From Flammeovirgaceae bacterium UBA6059 (lineage in GTDB: Bacteria > Bacteroidota > Bacteroidia > Cytophagales > Cyclobacteriaceae), in contig DIYH01000017.1 of NCBI GenBank assembly GCA_002435755.1, positions 223,150 through 287,149 on the forward strand: a stretch of DNA of 64,000 bases, read 5' to 3'. Positions 8,129 to 20,600 of the stretch are shown piece by piece. The position numbers and the translations under genes are program-made. Under the pieces are notes generated by a model, which made no database searches, was not told the origin of the DNA, and saw only the letters and a program-made list of their open reading frames with translations. The stretch's first letter is position 1, and each line of letters begins with the position of its first letter.

Positions 8129-8294
8129 ATCCTATCAGGGGTCAGATTCATACAAACACATCATTCTGCTTTTTGAGCAACAAAATACAGGAATCTGTAA
8201 GTCTGACTTGCCTTCAATCTCTTGAACTTTCTGACATTCAGATTCCTGAATTCCCTTTTGTTTCGTCGGGAATGGCGATTAGTAAAGGCTTTTG

Positions 8295-10907
8295 TTACTC
8301 GTTCCTCAAGATCTCGGAAGGGTTGGTGCTCGTCGCTCTTAGTGTCTGCAATCCAATCGTCAGTGCACCGATCACTACGATAAATAGGAAAGCGATACCG
8401 AGCACATCCAGACCAAAGTTCACCCGATAGGCGAATAGATTGAGCCAGGCTTGGTTGCCAAAGAAGGACAAAGCTCCTCCGATAATTGTAGATATCAGAA
8501 TAAGTACCATAAAACCTTTGCCTAGAATCAGTACAATGGATCCACTGCTTGCACCAAGGATTTTACGAATACCCACTTCTTTGAGCCTGGTCTGGATGGA
8601 GTAGGTGGCAATTCCAAAGAGTCCCATTGCCGCGATCACAACACTCAAAAATGAGATAAGCCCTACGATATAGACAATATCGTAGAAGAACCCGTAGAAC
8701 TCAGCAATCTCTTCATTGAAGTATTTGTATTCAAAATTATGGTTGGGGTCAAAGACATCCCATGTTTCTTCAAGAGCTATAAGAGAGGACATGTTGTCTC
8801 CACCAGAGAGTTTTACCTGCGCAATAGTAAACTCTTCCGGGTTGTAGCGCAGTAGCATTGGTTGTATCTCCATGTAGAGCATCATAAAGTTGTAATCTTT
8901 TACTACGCCGACCACATTTACGGTAGTGGAGTCGTCAATGATCAGGTTTTGCCCGATCGCTTCTTCCAATGAACCAAATCCGAACGACTTAACTGCCGCT
9001 TCATTAAGGATAACCTCTCGTTCTTCTGACTGGTTAGGAGTGAAGTTTTGTCCGGCAACTAACTCCAACTGAAGGTTCTCAATGTAGTTTTCGTCTGCGC
9101 TGAAATAATTGTAATCGAGTGCGTCTTCCGTAGGGAGTTTCTTGACTTTAACATCATAGTGCCTTCCAGTGCTCGGGATGTTGTTTGTTCCGGATACGGT
9201 AGATACGAATGAGAGGCCTTCCAACTCTGCTTTGAACAGATCATACTCCTGACCCTGCAGATCGATGTTGACAATGTTGTCACGTGTAAAACCGTAATCC
9301 TTTTCGATCATAAACCTGATTTGTCGGTAGACGAGAGAGGAAGAGGTAATGAGAATAATGGAAATGACCAATTGGATGACGATGAGCGATTTTCGCAGGT
9401 TCATTCTGGAGATTTTTGGTATGCGGTCTCCTTTGAGTGCTCGTATCGGCTGGGCCGCAGATAAGTACAGCGCTGGTAGTATTCCGGTAATGAGGCCAGT
9501 GATCAGGCTGAAAAGGAAAAATTGAATGTAGACCTTTGCGTCTGGTTTCAACGTCCAGTCAAGTAGTGTACTCAGTGTCAGTGATTCAAATGCCGGAATG
9601 AGCAGCGTAAGCAGACCCATGGCAAGGGCTAATGACAATAGACACACGAGGATGGCCTCAACTACGAACTGGACAACAAGCTGAGGCTTGGTGCTACCCA
9701 TCACCTTTCTTACACCTACTTCTTTGAATCGTGTCAGCGCTCTGGCCATGGTCAAGTTAGCGTAGTTAAATGCTGAACATATCATGATCAAAAAGGCCAG
9801 TATTACAAGCCCATAGACGAAGAAATAGGGCATGGCCTGACCGATCTGGTTACCCATCAATGGTCCAGGTGTAATGTTGGTCATAGGCTGAAGGTAGAAG
9901 TCAACCAGGTACTCAGACTGTTCATTGTAATGCTCATCAGCAAGCTGGTCCAGGTAAGCTTGAAGAGGTGCAGGATCATAGGCCTGATCCATTCGGAAAT
10001 AGACCCATCCCGTGCTGGTTTTGCTCCAGTCATTGAGTCTTGCAGACAGGACTTCCTGTTGCTCCAATCCCTTGACAGTAGTGTATGAAGCCAATGCTTC
10101 GAAACTCAGGTGAGACTTACCAGGAAACTTTTCTAATACTCCTGTAATCGTGAACTGTCCCAGATCTTCAATGTCTATTGTTTTGCCAAGAGGGTTAACG
10201 TCTTTGAAGAATTTCTCCGCTACGTCCTCTTTGAGAATGATAGAGTAGGGGGCATCCAGTGCTGTAGTTTTATCTCCTAGCTTAAGCTCAAAATCAAAGA
10301 GGTCGAAGAACTCAGGGTCGGTAAAAAGACCGCTGATACTGATGGCTTTTCCATTGTCAATGACTTCCCCATCGACCCCTCGTCGGAAGCGAACCACGTC
10401 TTGTAATCCAGTAAATTCATATTTAAGCTTCTCACCCAGAGGAAGAGGGGTAGTTGCTATGGGAAGCTCGAACTCAACCTGGTCACGCTCATGGTATACA
10501 CGATAGATGTCATTGCGATGGCTGTGGAACTCGTCGTAGCTCATTTGATCATTGATAATGAGAATGAGCAGTAGGCAAACGGCCATTGAAACAGAAAGGC
10601 CAATAATGTTGATGCTGGTAAATGTCTTATTGCGAGCGAAGTTGCGCAATGCGACTACAGTGTAGTTTTTGAGCATGATGTGTTGTGTGTATGTTGTTGA
10701 GTTTTGACGTTTGAGGGTAAATCGATTCATAAAGCGAAAGACATCCAGCCAAAAGAACCAATTGGCTTGTAGATGACTGTACTTGGTAAGATACTCGGCA
10801 TATCGCTCCTCCAGATCTCCAAGTATGGGCTCCCTTAGCTCGTTGCGACAGTACCAACAGAAGAACCGTACGGCCCACTTAGGGGGAGTATGCTTATACT
10901 CATCCAT
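8295..10907 (-). CDS. FtsX/MacB-type ABC transporter permease with permease-prefix domain
   Basis: This is an ABC transporter permease of about 870 residues. The first ~75 residues match the permease-prefix region found in Cytophagales permeases (PPKWAVRFFCWYCRNELREP, then GDLEERYAEY). Two FtsX/MacB halves follow, each with a MacB-like periplasmic domain and FtsX-type membrane helices. The repeated motif KEVGVRKVMGSTK in the first half is mirrored by KEVGIRKILGASS in the second. The frame is open to 10964, but the ATG at 10907 overlaps the stop region of padR by 8 bases and gives the conserved prefix start. PadR-permease pairs of this kind are common in the group. No ATPase gene lies here. 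The substrate is unknown; export or lipoprotein handling is typical of the family. Confidence 0.9.
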   Translation of the reverse strand: MDEYKHTPPKWAVRFFCWYCRNELREPILGDLEERYAEYLTKYSHLQANWFFWLDVFRFMNRFTLKRQNSTTYTQHIMLKNYTVVALRNFARNKTFTSINIIGLSVSMAVCLLLILIINDQMSYDEFHSHRNDIYRVYHERDQVEFELPIATTPLPLGEKLKYEFTGLQDVVRFRRGVDGEVIDNGKAISISGLFTDPEFFDLFDFELKLGDKTTALDAPYSIILKEDVAEKFFKDVNPLGKTIDIEDLGQFTITGVLEKFPGKSHLSFEALASYTTVKGLEQQEVLSARLNDWSKTSTGWVYFRMDQAYDPAPLQAYLDQLADEHYNEQSEYLVDFYLQPMTNITPGPLMGNQIGQAMPYFFVYGLVILAFLIMICSAFNYANLTMARALTRFKEVGVRKVMGSTKPQLVVQFVVEAILVCLLSLALAMGLLTLLIPAFESLTLSTLLDWTLKPDAKVYIQFFLFSLITGLITGILPALYLSAAQPIRALKGDRIPKISRMNLRKSLIVIQLVISIILITSSSLVYRQIRFMIEKDYGFTRDNIVNIDLQGQEYDLFKAELEGLSFVSTVSGTNNIPSTGRHYDVKVKKLPTEDALDYNYFSADENYIENLQLELVAGQNFTPNQSEEREVILNEAAVKSFGFGSLEEAIGQNLIIDDSTTVNVVGVVKDYNFMMLYMEIQPMLLRYNPEEFTIAQVKLSGGDNMSSLIALEETWDVFDPNHNFEYKYFNEEIAEFYGFFYDIVYIVGLISFLSVVIAAMGLFGIATYSIQTRLKEVGIRKILGASSGSIVLILGKGFMVLILISTIIGGALSFFGNQAWLNLFAYRVNFGLDVLGIAFLFIVVIGALTIGLQTLRATSTNPSEILRNE

Positions 10908-11238
10908 AGGCCTTGGTATCGAAGACAAAGTTTGGGATGAGGCTCCATAGGTGTGTGCGTGCATCTTTCGCCTCTATTAGTGCTTTTTTTCCTGCTGCCG
11001 TGATCACGAAAATCCGCTTGGGTCGGCCTCCTCTGGCCTTGGTCACTTCACCAAGTTTAGATTTGACCAGGCCTTTTTCTTCCATTCGGTAAAGTGCTGT
11101 ATGTACACTACTCATTGTGACTGAGCGGCCAAGTTCTTCTTCGATGGCCTGTGTTACCGACAGGCCGTACGCAGATTCATGCTGTGCAGCTACCACCAAC
11201 AATACGATTTCTTCAAATTCTCCGAGATTGTATCTCAT
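10900..11238 (-). CDS. PadR family transcriptional regulator
   Basis: This is a winged-helix repressor-type protein of 112 residues. The PadR fold is clear: EFEEIVLLVVAAQHESAYGL, a recognition helix in VTMSSVHTALYRMEEKGLV, the wing ARGGRPKRIFVITAAGKKAL, and a short C-terminal tail instead of the longer dimerisation helix of classical PadR. It lies directly upstream of the FtsX permease and its stop region overlaps that gene by 8 bases, so the two form one operon. By analogy with other PadR-permease pairs it probably autoregulates the operon. Confidence 0.9.
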   Translation of the reverse strand: MRYNLGEFEEIVLLVVAAQHESAYGLSVTQAIEEELGRSVTMSSVHTALYRMEEKGLVKSKLGEVTKARGGRPKRIFVITAAGKKALIEAKDARTHLWSLIPNFVFDTKAYG

Positions 11239-11690
11239 CTATTTACCTATTTGTAAAAGAAATACGCACGTGAAATGAAAATGTTCGATGTGTTGAGATT
11301 TCTCATTGAAGATTATTCGCTCAGGATAGACTCTCGGTTGCTGCTTTTTTGGGATTTTTGATAAAATCACAGTAGAGTCTAGTAATATTTAATTCCTATC
11401 GAAATGCGATATTGGGATGTTGTGATAATGACACAGGCAGGGTACATTTTACGTGATACAACTTTCTAGTTCGGATAGAACTCTATTTTGTGTGTCTAAT
11501 AGTAGCTCACAGTTGATCATAAACATTTGTCTGGAATTATGACTCATTGATTTTCTGCTACCTGTTGCTTTACTGTTAAAAATATGACATTTATCATTTT
11601 ATGTAACTCAGGTCTATAATTCCACAATATTTGGTTGCCATACTTGTATATTCGACAAGCTTGTTTTACTCAATTATTGGCTGATTCATA
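11239..11690 (+). other. non-coding region between padR and the giant protease gene
   Basis: These 452 bases are AT-rich and lie between two divergent genes. They should hold the promoters of both the padR operon and the giant secreted protein. I see no open frame with coding character, no tRNA and no strong hairpin terminator. The long leader in front of the giant gene (several hundred bases) would leave room for regulation, but no specific operator can be named. Confidence 0.5.
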
Positions 11691-14600
11691 ATGTCACAAC
11701 ATTTCGGTAATATCTCTAGAAGTAACCTATTGATATTCTCATTTTTAATCGTATTGTCCAGTACAGTGCAGGCTATTTTCGCTCAAAGCCTGACTACAGA
11801 CAACATTATCAAAGTAAAGTTTGCTGACGATTTTATTGTAAGATTTGAGTCAGCGGTTCCGACCCTTTCTTCAGAAGGTATTGCTCAATACGGTATTGAA
11901 GAATTAGACTCTTTGAACACTGTTTTTGGTGTTTCTACTCTGAAAAGAGTATTTCCTTACAGTGAAAAATTTAATAAGAGACACAGAGATCATGGTCTGC
12001 ATCGGTGGTACGAAGTTCGGTTGAATACAAGTGTATTTTCTCCAATGCAATGCGCGAGTTCATTTGAGAATTGTAGTTTCATTTCTCATGCAGAAACGGT
12101 CTTGGAAAAGGACTTTAATGATGGATGGTCTGAAGATTTTGATAACCATATTAGTAACACCGTATCACCTGGCTTATTGGAAGTGACAGATGATCCGCTG
12201 TTTGATCAACAATGGCATTACAATAATACAGGTCAGACTGGTGGCACACCTGGAGCCGATATTGACCTACAGAGTGCTTGGGACATTCAAATGGGTAGAC
12301 CCGAGGTTTTGGTTGCCATTATTGATGGCGGCCTTGATGTGGATCATGAGGACCTTATCTCTAATGTTTGGATAAATGAAGCTGAAAAGGAAGGTGTGCC
12401 TGGTGTGGATGATGACGGAAATGGTTATATCGATGACATAAATGGTTATGGTTTCGGGGATAGGAGAGGACAGATATCTCCACACTATCATGGGGTACAT
12501 GTTGGCGGTACGATATCAGCTATGAATAATAACGGTATTGGTGTATCCGGTATCGCCGGCGGATCCAGCGATCAACCTGGAGTTCAAATGATGTCATGTG
12601 CAGTCTTTGGTACTTCAGGTAATAGCGGATTCGATCAGGCATTCGTATACGCTGCTGATAACGGTGCTGTCATCGCCCAGAATAGTTGGGGTTATACCTT
12701 TCCAGGCGTGTATGAGCAATCTGTTTTGGATGCCATAGATTACTTTATAGAGAATGCGGGTTATGATGAAAATGGTGATCCATTTGGCCCCATGCAAGGT
12801 GGCATTGTAATATTTGCTGCTGGTAATGCCAATAGCTCTGCAGCTTATTATCCCGGTTACTATGAACCTGTTTTGTCCGTGGCATCAACAGATTATCGAG
12901 ATATCAGATCTACTTTTTCCAACTATGGTTCATGGGTGGATATTGCAGCGCCAGGTACAGATGTCCTTAGCACGTATCCTAACAATTCTTACAACCTGTT
13001 GTCGGGCACCTCTATGGCATGTCCCCATGTTTCAGGTGTTGCTGGCTTAATAGTATCACAATATGGTCAACTAGGCTTTACTCCGGATGAGGTAAGGACC
13101 AGGTTGATTGGTACTGTCGATAATATTGATGATTTGAATCCGAATTATGTTGGCCTGCTGGGTACTGGAAGATTGAATGCATACAATGCTGTCCTAAGTG
13201 ATACTGGAGAGCCACCTAATCCAATAAATGATCTTTCCACCGAGCTGATTGGGCCTCTCTCAGTTACATTGGAATGGACAGCTACCGGAGCAAATGGAGA
13301 CAAAGGTAGAGCTTCTATTTACGATATCCGATATGCTGAGTTTGAGATAACCGAGGATAATTTTGAAACTGCATCTATCTATGATCATAACGTTAACCCT
13401 GCTATCCCAGGACAGACTGAGACACTAGAAATTACAGGCTTATCATCTGGGACTGCTTACTATTTCGCGATTAAGGCTCGTAACTTTTTTGGTAATCAGT
13501 CTTCAATTTCAAATGTTGTTGAGGCCAAAACCAAGGATGCTCCCAACATAGGGCTTTCTAAAGACTCTTTACTGGCTATTCTCGACATTGGGGCTGACAC
13601 TACTATGTCATTTATCATATCAAATTCTGGCCAGGAGGTTTTGACATTTGATTTTTTTGAGCCTTTAGCTTCAGTAGTCACTTCAATCATTCCTTCAGAG
13701 GGAAGTGTAGATCCCGGACAACAAGTGGAGGTTGATATTGCCATAGCCACAGAAGGACTTCTTCCAGATAACCACTGGTATACGGTCCGACTCGAGAATA
13801 ACGACCCTAAACTGCCACAGATCAATATCAGTCTATTAGTGCATGTTAATGGCGAACCTCGCGTTCAAATAAATCCTGAAGTTGTCGACTTTGATACGGC
13901 CTTCGTGGGTTTTTCAACGTCAGGACTACTCAGCATAGCAAATGTTGGTAATGATTCTTTGCATGTATTCGAGGCTACCACTGGGTTGGGATTTGGAGTG
14001 GAAAACCATTTGGCGGATTTTCCAATGTCCATATTACCTGGCGAAACCAAAGACTTGAGGCTGACTTTTTCACCTAACACTGCTGGTTCAACGGTAGGCG
14101 TGCTTCAAGTACGATCCAATGACCCGAATAGTGAGACTCTATCTGTCGACCTACAGGGCTTTGGTATACTACCCCCTGAGATCACGATACAACCGGATAC
14201 GATCATTAAGACACTCTTTACTGGCGAAATGGTATCAGATATCTTCAACATTAGTAATGTTAACGGTAATGTTAACGGAGGTAGCCCGCTTAATTGGAAC
14301 CTTAGTATTCTTGGAGACAACCGTTCCGTTAGTGTCTCAAGGGATAGATCCGACGATGTTGTTCGATTAAATCTGGATGAAAGTGAGTCACCAACTATTG
14401 GTAATGATGCATACTCTAGAAATATTGGTTTTACAGACTTATTTGAGTTACCGTATCTCGATGATTTCGAAGACGGAAACATAGACGATTGGAAGTTCGA
14501 TGGTAGCAGAGGTCTACGTGAAGTCACGAATATAACTTCGGCAAAAGGAGAATACAGCTTTTATTATAAAAACGAAGAATTCGGCCACTTGCATGGCATA

Positions 14601-17600
14601 AGTCAGACTTTCGAAGCGGAAGGCCAGCCTGAAAATGTTAGTTTTTATGTTAGATCAGGCTCAGTGCTAAAACATGATAGCTATTTTGTCTTAGCAAGTG
14701 GTTTGAGTGATGCAATATTCTTTTATGCTAGAGCAGATGGTAGATTTTACGTCAACGCTGATGTGGGTGGTGATCGAACTTTTGAATATACGGCAGATCA
14801 ATGGTATAGAGTTTCTTTTTTGGACATAGATTGGGATGATAAAGACTTTGACTATTATGTCGATGATGTTTTGATAAAAGCGGATGTTCCATTTCGCCAT
14901 GGTACGAGCATAGAACAAATAAATAAATTGTATCTATATAGTTTCGATCTTTCAGAAGCTTGGTGGGATGAGATAAATGTTGGAGATGCTAATGTGTCAT
15001 GGCTCACAGCTGATATTGAGGGTGGAGTCATCCTTCCAGGTAGTTCTCAGCAGGTTAATCTTGTATTTGATGCAACAGGCCTTGACGGAGGTCTCTATCC
15101 CGCAGTACTAGAATTGAACTCTAACGATCCTGGTAGAGAGATGCTTAGTGTAGGTGTAGGTATGACTGTTACAGGGTCTCCTGATATTGATATTATTCCC
15201 AATGATGCTGTCAGTTTTGGGAACCAATTCATTAATATAGCTGTGCAAGACACACTTACCATACAAAATAGAGGTACAGATCGGCTGATTATTTCAAGTG
15301 TGGATGTCAACAACTCCGATTTTACAATCTCTCTGGAGGATTGGGAAGTGCTACCCCGCAAAGAAACGGAACTATACATCGATTTTACCCCTTCGGAAAT
15401 TGCTGAAGACTTGGGAGTGCTCACTGTTTCGAGTAATGACCCTGATCAAGAAAATGTATTGATTACTTTGTCTGGTAACGGTATTGGGTTACCAGTAATG
15501 GGTATTAGTCCCGACAGCTTAGGAGAAAGCTTGCTTACCGGTCAGACTAAGTCTGCTTCTTTAACAATAGATAACAGCAATGGTCTGTCTCTCTTGGATT
15601 GGGATCTGCAACTGAAGTCCAAAGTACAACCGCGTACCATCAATGGTACACTGATTGAGTCCGTCAATCAGGCGGATTACGATGTTCTGTTGATAGAAAC
15701 TCTTCCATTAAGTAGTAATGACGTTATTATGGATTCGAGCTTAGAAGACCCCCCGGTGATAAACTCCACTGGTGGACGGCTATTCGTACTTGATTATTTT
15801 GATCAACTTATCAAAGAAATTCATCCTGCTAATGGTGTAGTTATCAATTCATTTACACCTCCAGTGTCGATTTCAGGAGGTCCTGACGGATTCTCGTTTG
15901 ATGGTGAATTCCTTTATTTTATCAATGCCTGGGCTTCAAACAACATCTACAAGCTCAATGCATCAAATGGTGAGGTCATAGCCTCGATACATCTGTCCGG
16001 TTATGCTCTTGACGGCCTTGCATCTTCCAGAGAGTCGCTTTTTGCTATGGACTATAGTCAAAATAAGATATTCGAAATTGATTTTGAGTCTTCTCAAATT
16101 GTAGACGTCATCAACGTTAACCAATTTTTAGTAGGAGGGTTGACCTATGGAGGAGCAAGAAAATCACTATTTGCTAGTAATTCTGGTCAGGTCATTTATG
16201 AAATCGATGTTGACTCCAAAGAAATTGTCAACAGCTTTGTTCCGGGTGGGAGTATCTATGGCTTGGGTTATTCCAGTAGTTTGGATGTGCTATTTGTTTC
16301 GGACGTTTCACAAAGGGCTATAAGGGCGGTCAACCCAAATAATGGTGCTACACTGTACACACTACCTATCGGTTATTTTTCAGGTTTAGCGAGTGACGAG
16401 AGCGCATTTGTATCGTGGCTCACTGCTTCTGTGAAAGAAGGACAAGTAGAGCCTGGTGCCTTAGCAACCGTTGATATTGGCTTTAATGCTTCGGGTCTCA
16501 ACGGTGGCTTGTACGAAGCTAACATTAGGATTAGTAGTAATGATCCCGTCAATTCAACCCGGGATATTCCGGTAGGTATGGAGGTAATCGGAGCTCCTGA
16601 GATAGTCGTATCTAAATCTGCAATAGACTTTGGCGCTTTATTTATTGGACTTGATTCAGTTGATTTTATAACGGTACACAATAATGGTACTGATAGCCTT
16701 AAAGTTTCTGATATCACCGTATCAAATGCAGACTATAGTTTGAGTACAACTTCTTTTACTATTGCGCCGAAAGACTCAATGAAGGTTTCCGTCAGCTATG
16801 TGCCCTCGGCAGCAGAAGACGATTCGTCTACTATGACATTGTTTACTAATGATCCTGATGACCCTGAAGTAGCAATTTCACTAATCGGCATAGGCCTACT
16901 ACCACCAGACATCAGCTTAAGCCCTGATACACTTGGAGCTGAGCTTGCTATAGATGAGACTGTTCAACAAATGATTCAGATAAGTAATTCAGGAGGGAGC
17001 GATTTGAATTGGTCTGGGAGTATCGTTTATCACTATGACGTTCCTGTCGAAAGCATATCAACTATTCAGGAAATCGATATAGCCAACTCAGGTCAAAACA
17101 GGGGTGATAGCACGGAGGCCATAATGCCCTTTACTGTAGGTGAATTCATTGATTTACCAGACAGCCCCGTTCCTCTTACCTGCTTAGCTATAGATGAACG
17201 AGGAGAAAACATATACGGACAACAGTATAACGGCACGGACTATTACGTCTTCAACATACCGAGTAGACAATGGTCTAGTCTGACTAGTTCTCCGATACAT
17301 AGCAGGGGCGCTGGAAGTGCGACTTATTTGGGTGATAAAATTTACAGTGTCTACGAGAGTGTCTACCATATGGCGGTTTACGATGTTTCTCTTGATACTT
17401 GGGAGACCGTTAATCTCAACTTTAGATCGGGCGTAGTTGCTAACGATGGTGTCTATTTGTATTTGGTCGATGGTTACAGACTAAAGCGATACTCACTAAC
17501 GGATGGAGAGTTTACTGACTTAGCACAAGCACCATTTTTTATAAGAAGGGGTAGTCTTAGTTACTATGACGGAAACCTGTATTCGCATTATGGCTATAGC

Positions 17601-20600
17601 TATACCAATTTTGCGAAATATGAAATAGGGAGCGATCAATGGCAAACACTGCCAAGAATACCACGTGGCGCGGTAATGGGATCGACTGTCGATCCTATAG
17701 CCGGTAAGTATTACGCCTACGGTAGAAGCGGTGAACGGTATCTATACGAATATGATATCTCGAATGCCACATGGTCCACTTATCAGATTCCCTATTTCGA
17801 TGTAAGAGATGGAGGTCTTGTTTACAGTGGTAGAAGCGGTTTGGAAGGGGTTTATTTTATCGCCGGCACTTCGGCTACAGGCTTTGCCCGGATGGAAACA
17901 AAGCAACATTTCAATTGGCTACAGTTAAGCCAGGTGGATGGCACTATCAGTCCTGATGACATCAGTGATTTATCAGTTTCGTTTGACGCAATAGATTTGA
18001 TTGGAGGCCTCTACCGTGCATCACTCAAAATAAATAGTAACGACCCTCTTCATCCTGCTTTGAATGTACCGATAGGACTACAAGTCACCGGAGTGCCATC
18101 TATAATGACTTCCGAGTCTGAGCTGAATTATGGTGAGTATTTTGTAGGTAGTACAGTCGTCGATTCTATCCACATTCGAAATATCGGTACAGGAGTACTT
18201 GAGGTTGCTGATATTACCATACCCAATGCAGATTATCACGTAAGCTCCTCTACATTTGAAGTGGCACCATTTGAATCCGAAGTACTTTACGTTGTGTATA
18301 AACCTACCGGAATAGAAAATGATAGCTCTGCGCTTACTATTCATACGAATGACCAAGACCATCCAGAGGTACTGATCCATCTGAGGGCTAGAGGTATTGC
18401 TGCACCTAGCATGACCGTCAATCCAGACACAATCGGACAAGCACTGTTGACAAATGAAACTATTATTAAAACGCTAACAATAGATAATAAGAATGGGGGT
18501 AACGATCTGATTATTGAAAGCCAAGTCCAATACCGAAGTGCTTCCGTGTCAAACACATCATACAGATCAATTACAGTACTGTTAGATAGTTTAGTAGAAA
18601 CTCGGAATGACGATCAAAACGTACTGGATACGACGATATTAGTCATTCAAGACAGATATGCAGGGAATCTTGATATAGCATCTTATGTCACCGCTCAATT
18701 TGGCGTTGTGCCAACGAAGATTCAGTCATCACAATTAGGCTCTATCAATTTGTCTATGTATGACCTAATCATTACAGCAGGCTTTCAGGCAACACATTAT
18801 TATGACAACTTGAATCAAAGCCTCCAAAAGTTAGAAGACTATGTCTACGACGGAGGAACGATCCAATATCTTGTGGCGACCAGTGGGTCTAATGTTTTAT
18901 TGCCCGGAGGAGGCATAATGACTTATGGTGATTGGCAGAGATACAATTCTGTAATGGTTGCAGATCACCCAATCACACAAGGCTTACCAGAAACCCTAAG
19001 TCGCTACCAGATCAATAGAGGATATTTCAGTCAATTGCCTGTTGGAACAACCACAATTCTGCAAACGACCCATTCTGAAAACCCTACACTCATAGAGTAC
19101 GCTTATGGATTTGGCAAGGTCATTGCCACGAGTGTGATCGTTGAGTATTTGCATAATAGCACAAATAATGCTGCCGAGTTACTAAATAATATGACGGCTT
19201 ATACAATAAGTGAATCTGTTGTTGACTGGTTAAAGATCACATCGAATAGCGTGGACACTATACCAGCGGGTACTTCGACAGAGATGGAAATATTGTTTGA
19301 CGCTAGTCAGTTGATTGGTGGTATATATGAGGCATCAATCGATGTTTTCAGCAACGACCCACTACATAATTTGTTATCGGTACCCGTTGGCCTTGAGGTG
19401 ACCGGTGCTGCGGACATTGAGTTTTCAGAAGAACTGTTGAATTATGGAGATGTATTCATAGGCAATGGACATACCGACTCTTTAGAGATCAGAAACATAG
19501 GTTCAGAAGACCTTGAAATCACGTCTATTACTATCGACAATCCCGATTTTAATGTGGATATCTCGTCTACAGTACTCTCTCCACAATCAGCAGCCGTGGC
19601 TTCAATCAGCTACTATCCCACGAGAGGTGAGATTGATGTAGGCAACATGAAGCTGCTTACCAACGATCCCGACGCACAGGAAGTTTACGTATCTCTCCGA
19701 GGTAGGGGATTGGATCCACCCAACGCGTCCATCAGTCCTGATTCAATCGGTCTTGCGCTGAGTGTAGGTGATAGTGTCGTTCGATCGCTGACAATTGATA
19801 ATAGAAATGGAGGTAGCGATTTGATTTGGAGTTCTTCTGTGTGGTTCAATGGCTCATCTCCAGTTCAACCCGTTAGTGCAGTGGCTGATCAAGAAGAATA
19901 CCCTAGTCATAGCATGACCGATTTGACCGTGCCCATGGCTGTGGAGGAGTTTGAATTACTAAAGAATGGCCCTGACCGCCTTACATGTGTTGCCATAGAT
20001 ATACAGGCTGGAAAAATATATGCACAGCAAACAAATGGTTCTAGATACTATGAGTACGATATTGTCAGAAATGAGTGGCGTTTGTTAACAAACTCACCAA
20101 TCAACCAGGGTAGAATAGGTGGAGCAGTATATCTGGATGGTAAGATTTATAGCGTTTATGTTTCAAGTTCTGAAATGGCCATCTATGACATTTCGATGGA
20201 TACATGGCAGCTTGTTCAGCTCAACGCATCGACTGGATCAATAACCACGGACGGACAAGATATCTACATATTAACTGGTACTCGTCTTATACGATACACT
20301 GTTGCCAATGCTGAAATGACCAACTTAATGAGTGCTCCTTTCCATGGCTATAGAGGAGGGTTGAGCTACTTCAACGGCCATCTGTATGGCCATCAAGGTG
20401 ATTACAGTACAGTGTTCGCTAGGTATAGTGTTGAATTGGACCAATGGGAGATGCTTTCATCTTTACCATCAAGAGTGGTCATGGGTTCGGCAATTGATGA
20501 TGAAATGGGCAAGTACTATACCTACGGTAGCCAATACTTATATGAATATGACATATTAGAGGATAGCTGGTCGTCACACTATATACCCTATTTCTCTGTC

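Noticed and set aside
8173..8430. Plus-strand open frame of 85 codons before the permease gene
   Set aside because: It runs antisense into the permease 3' end and has no coding character.
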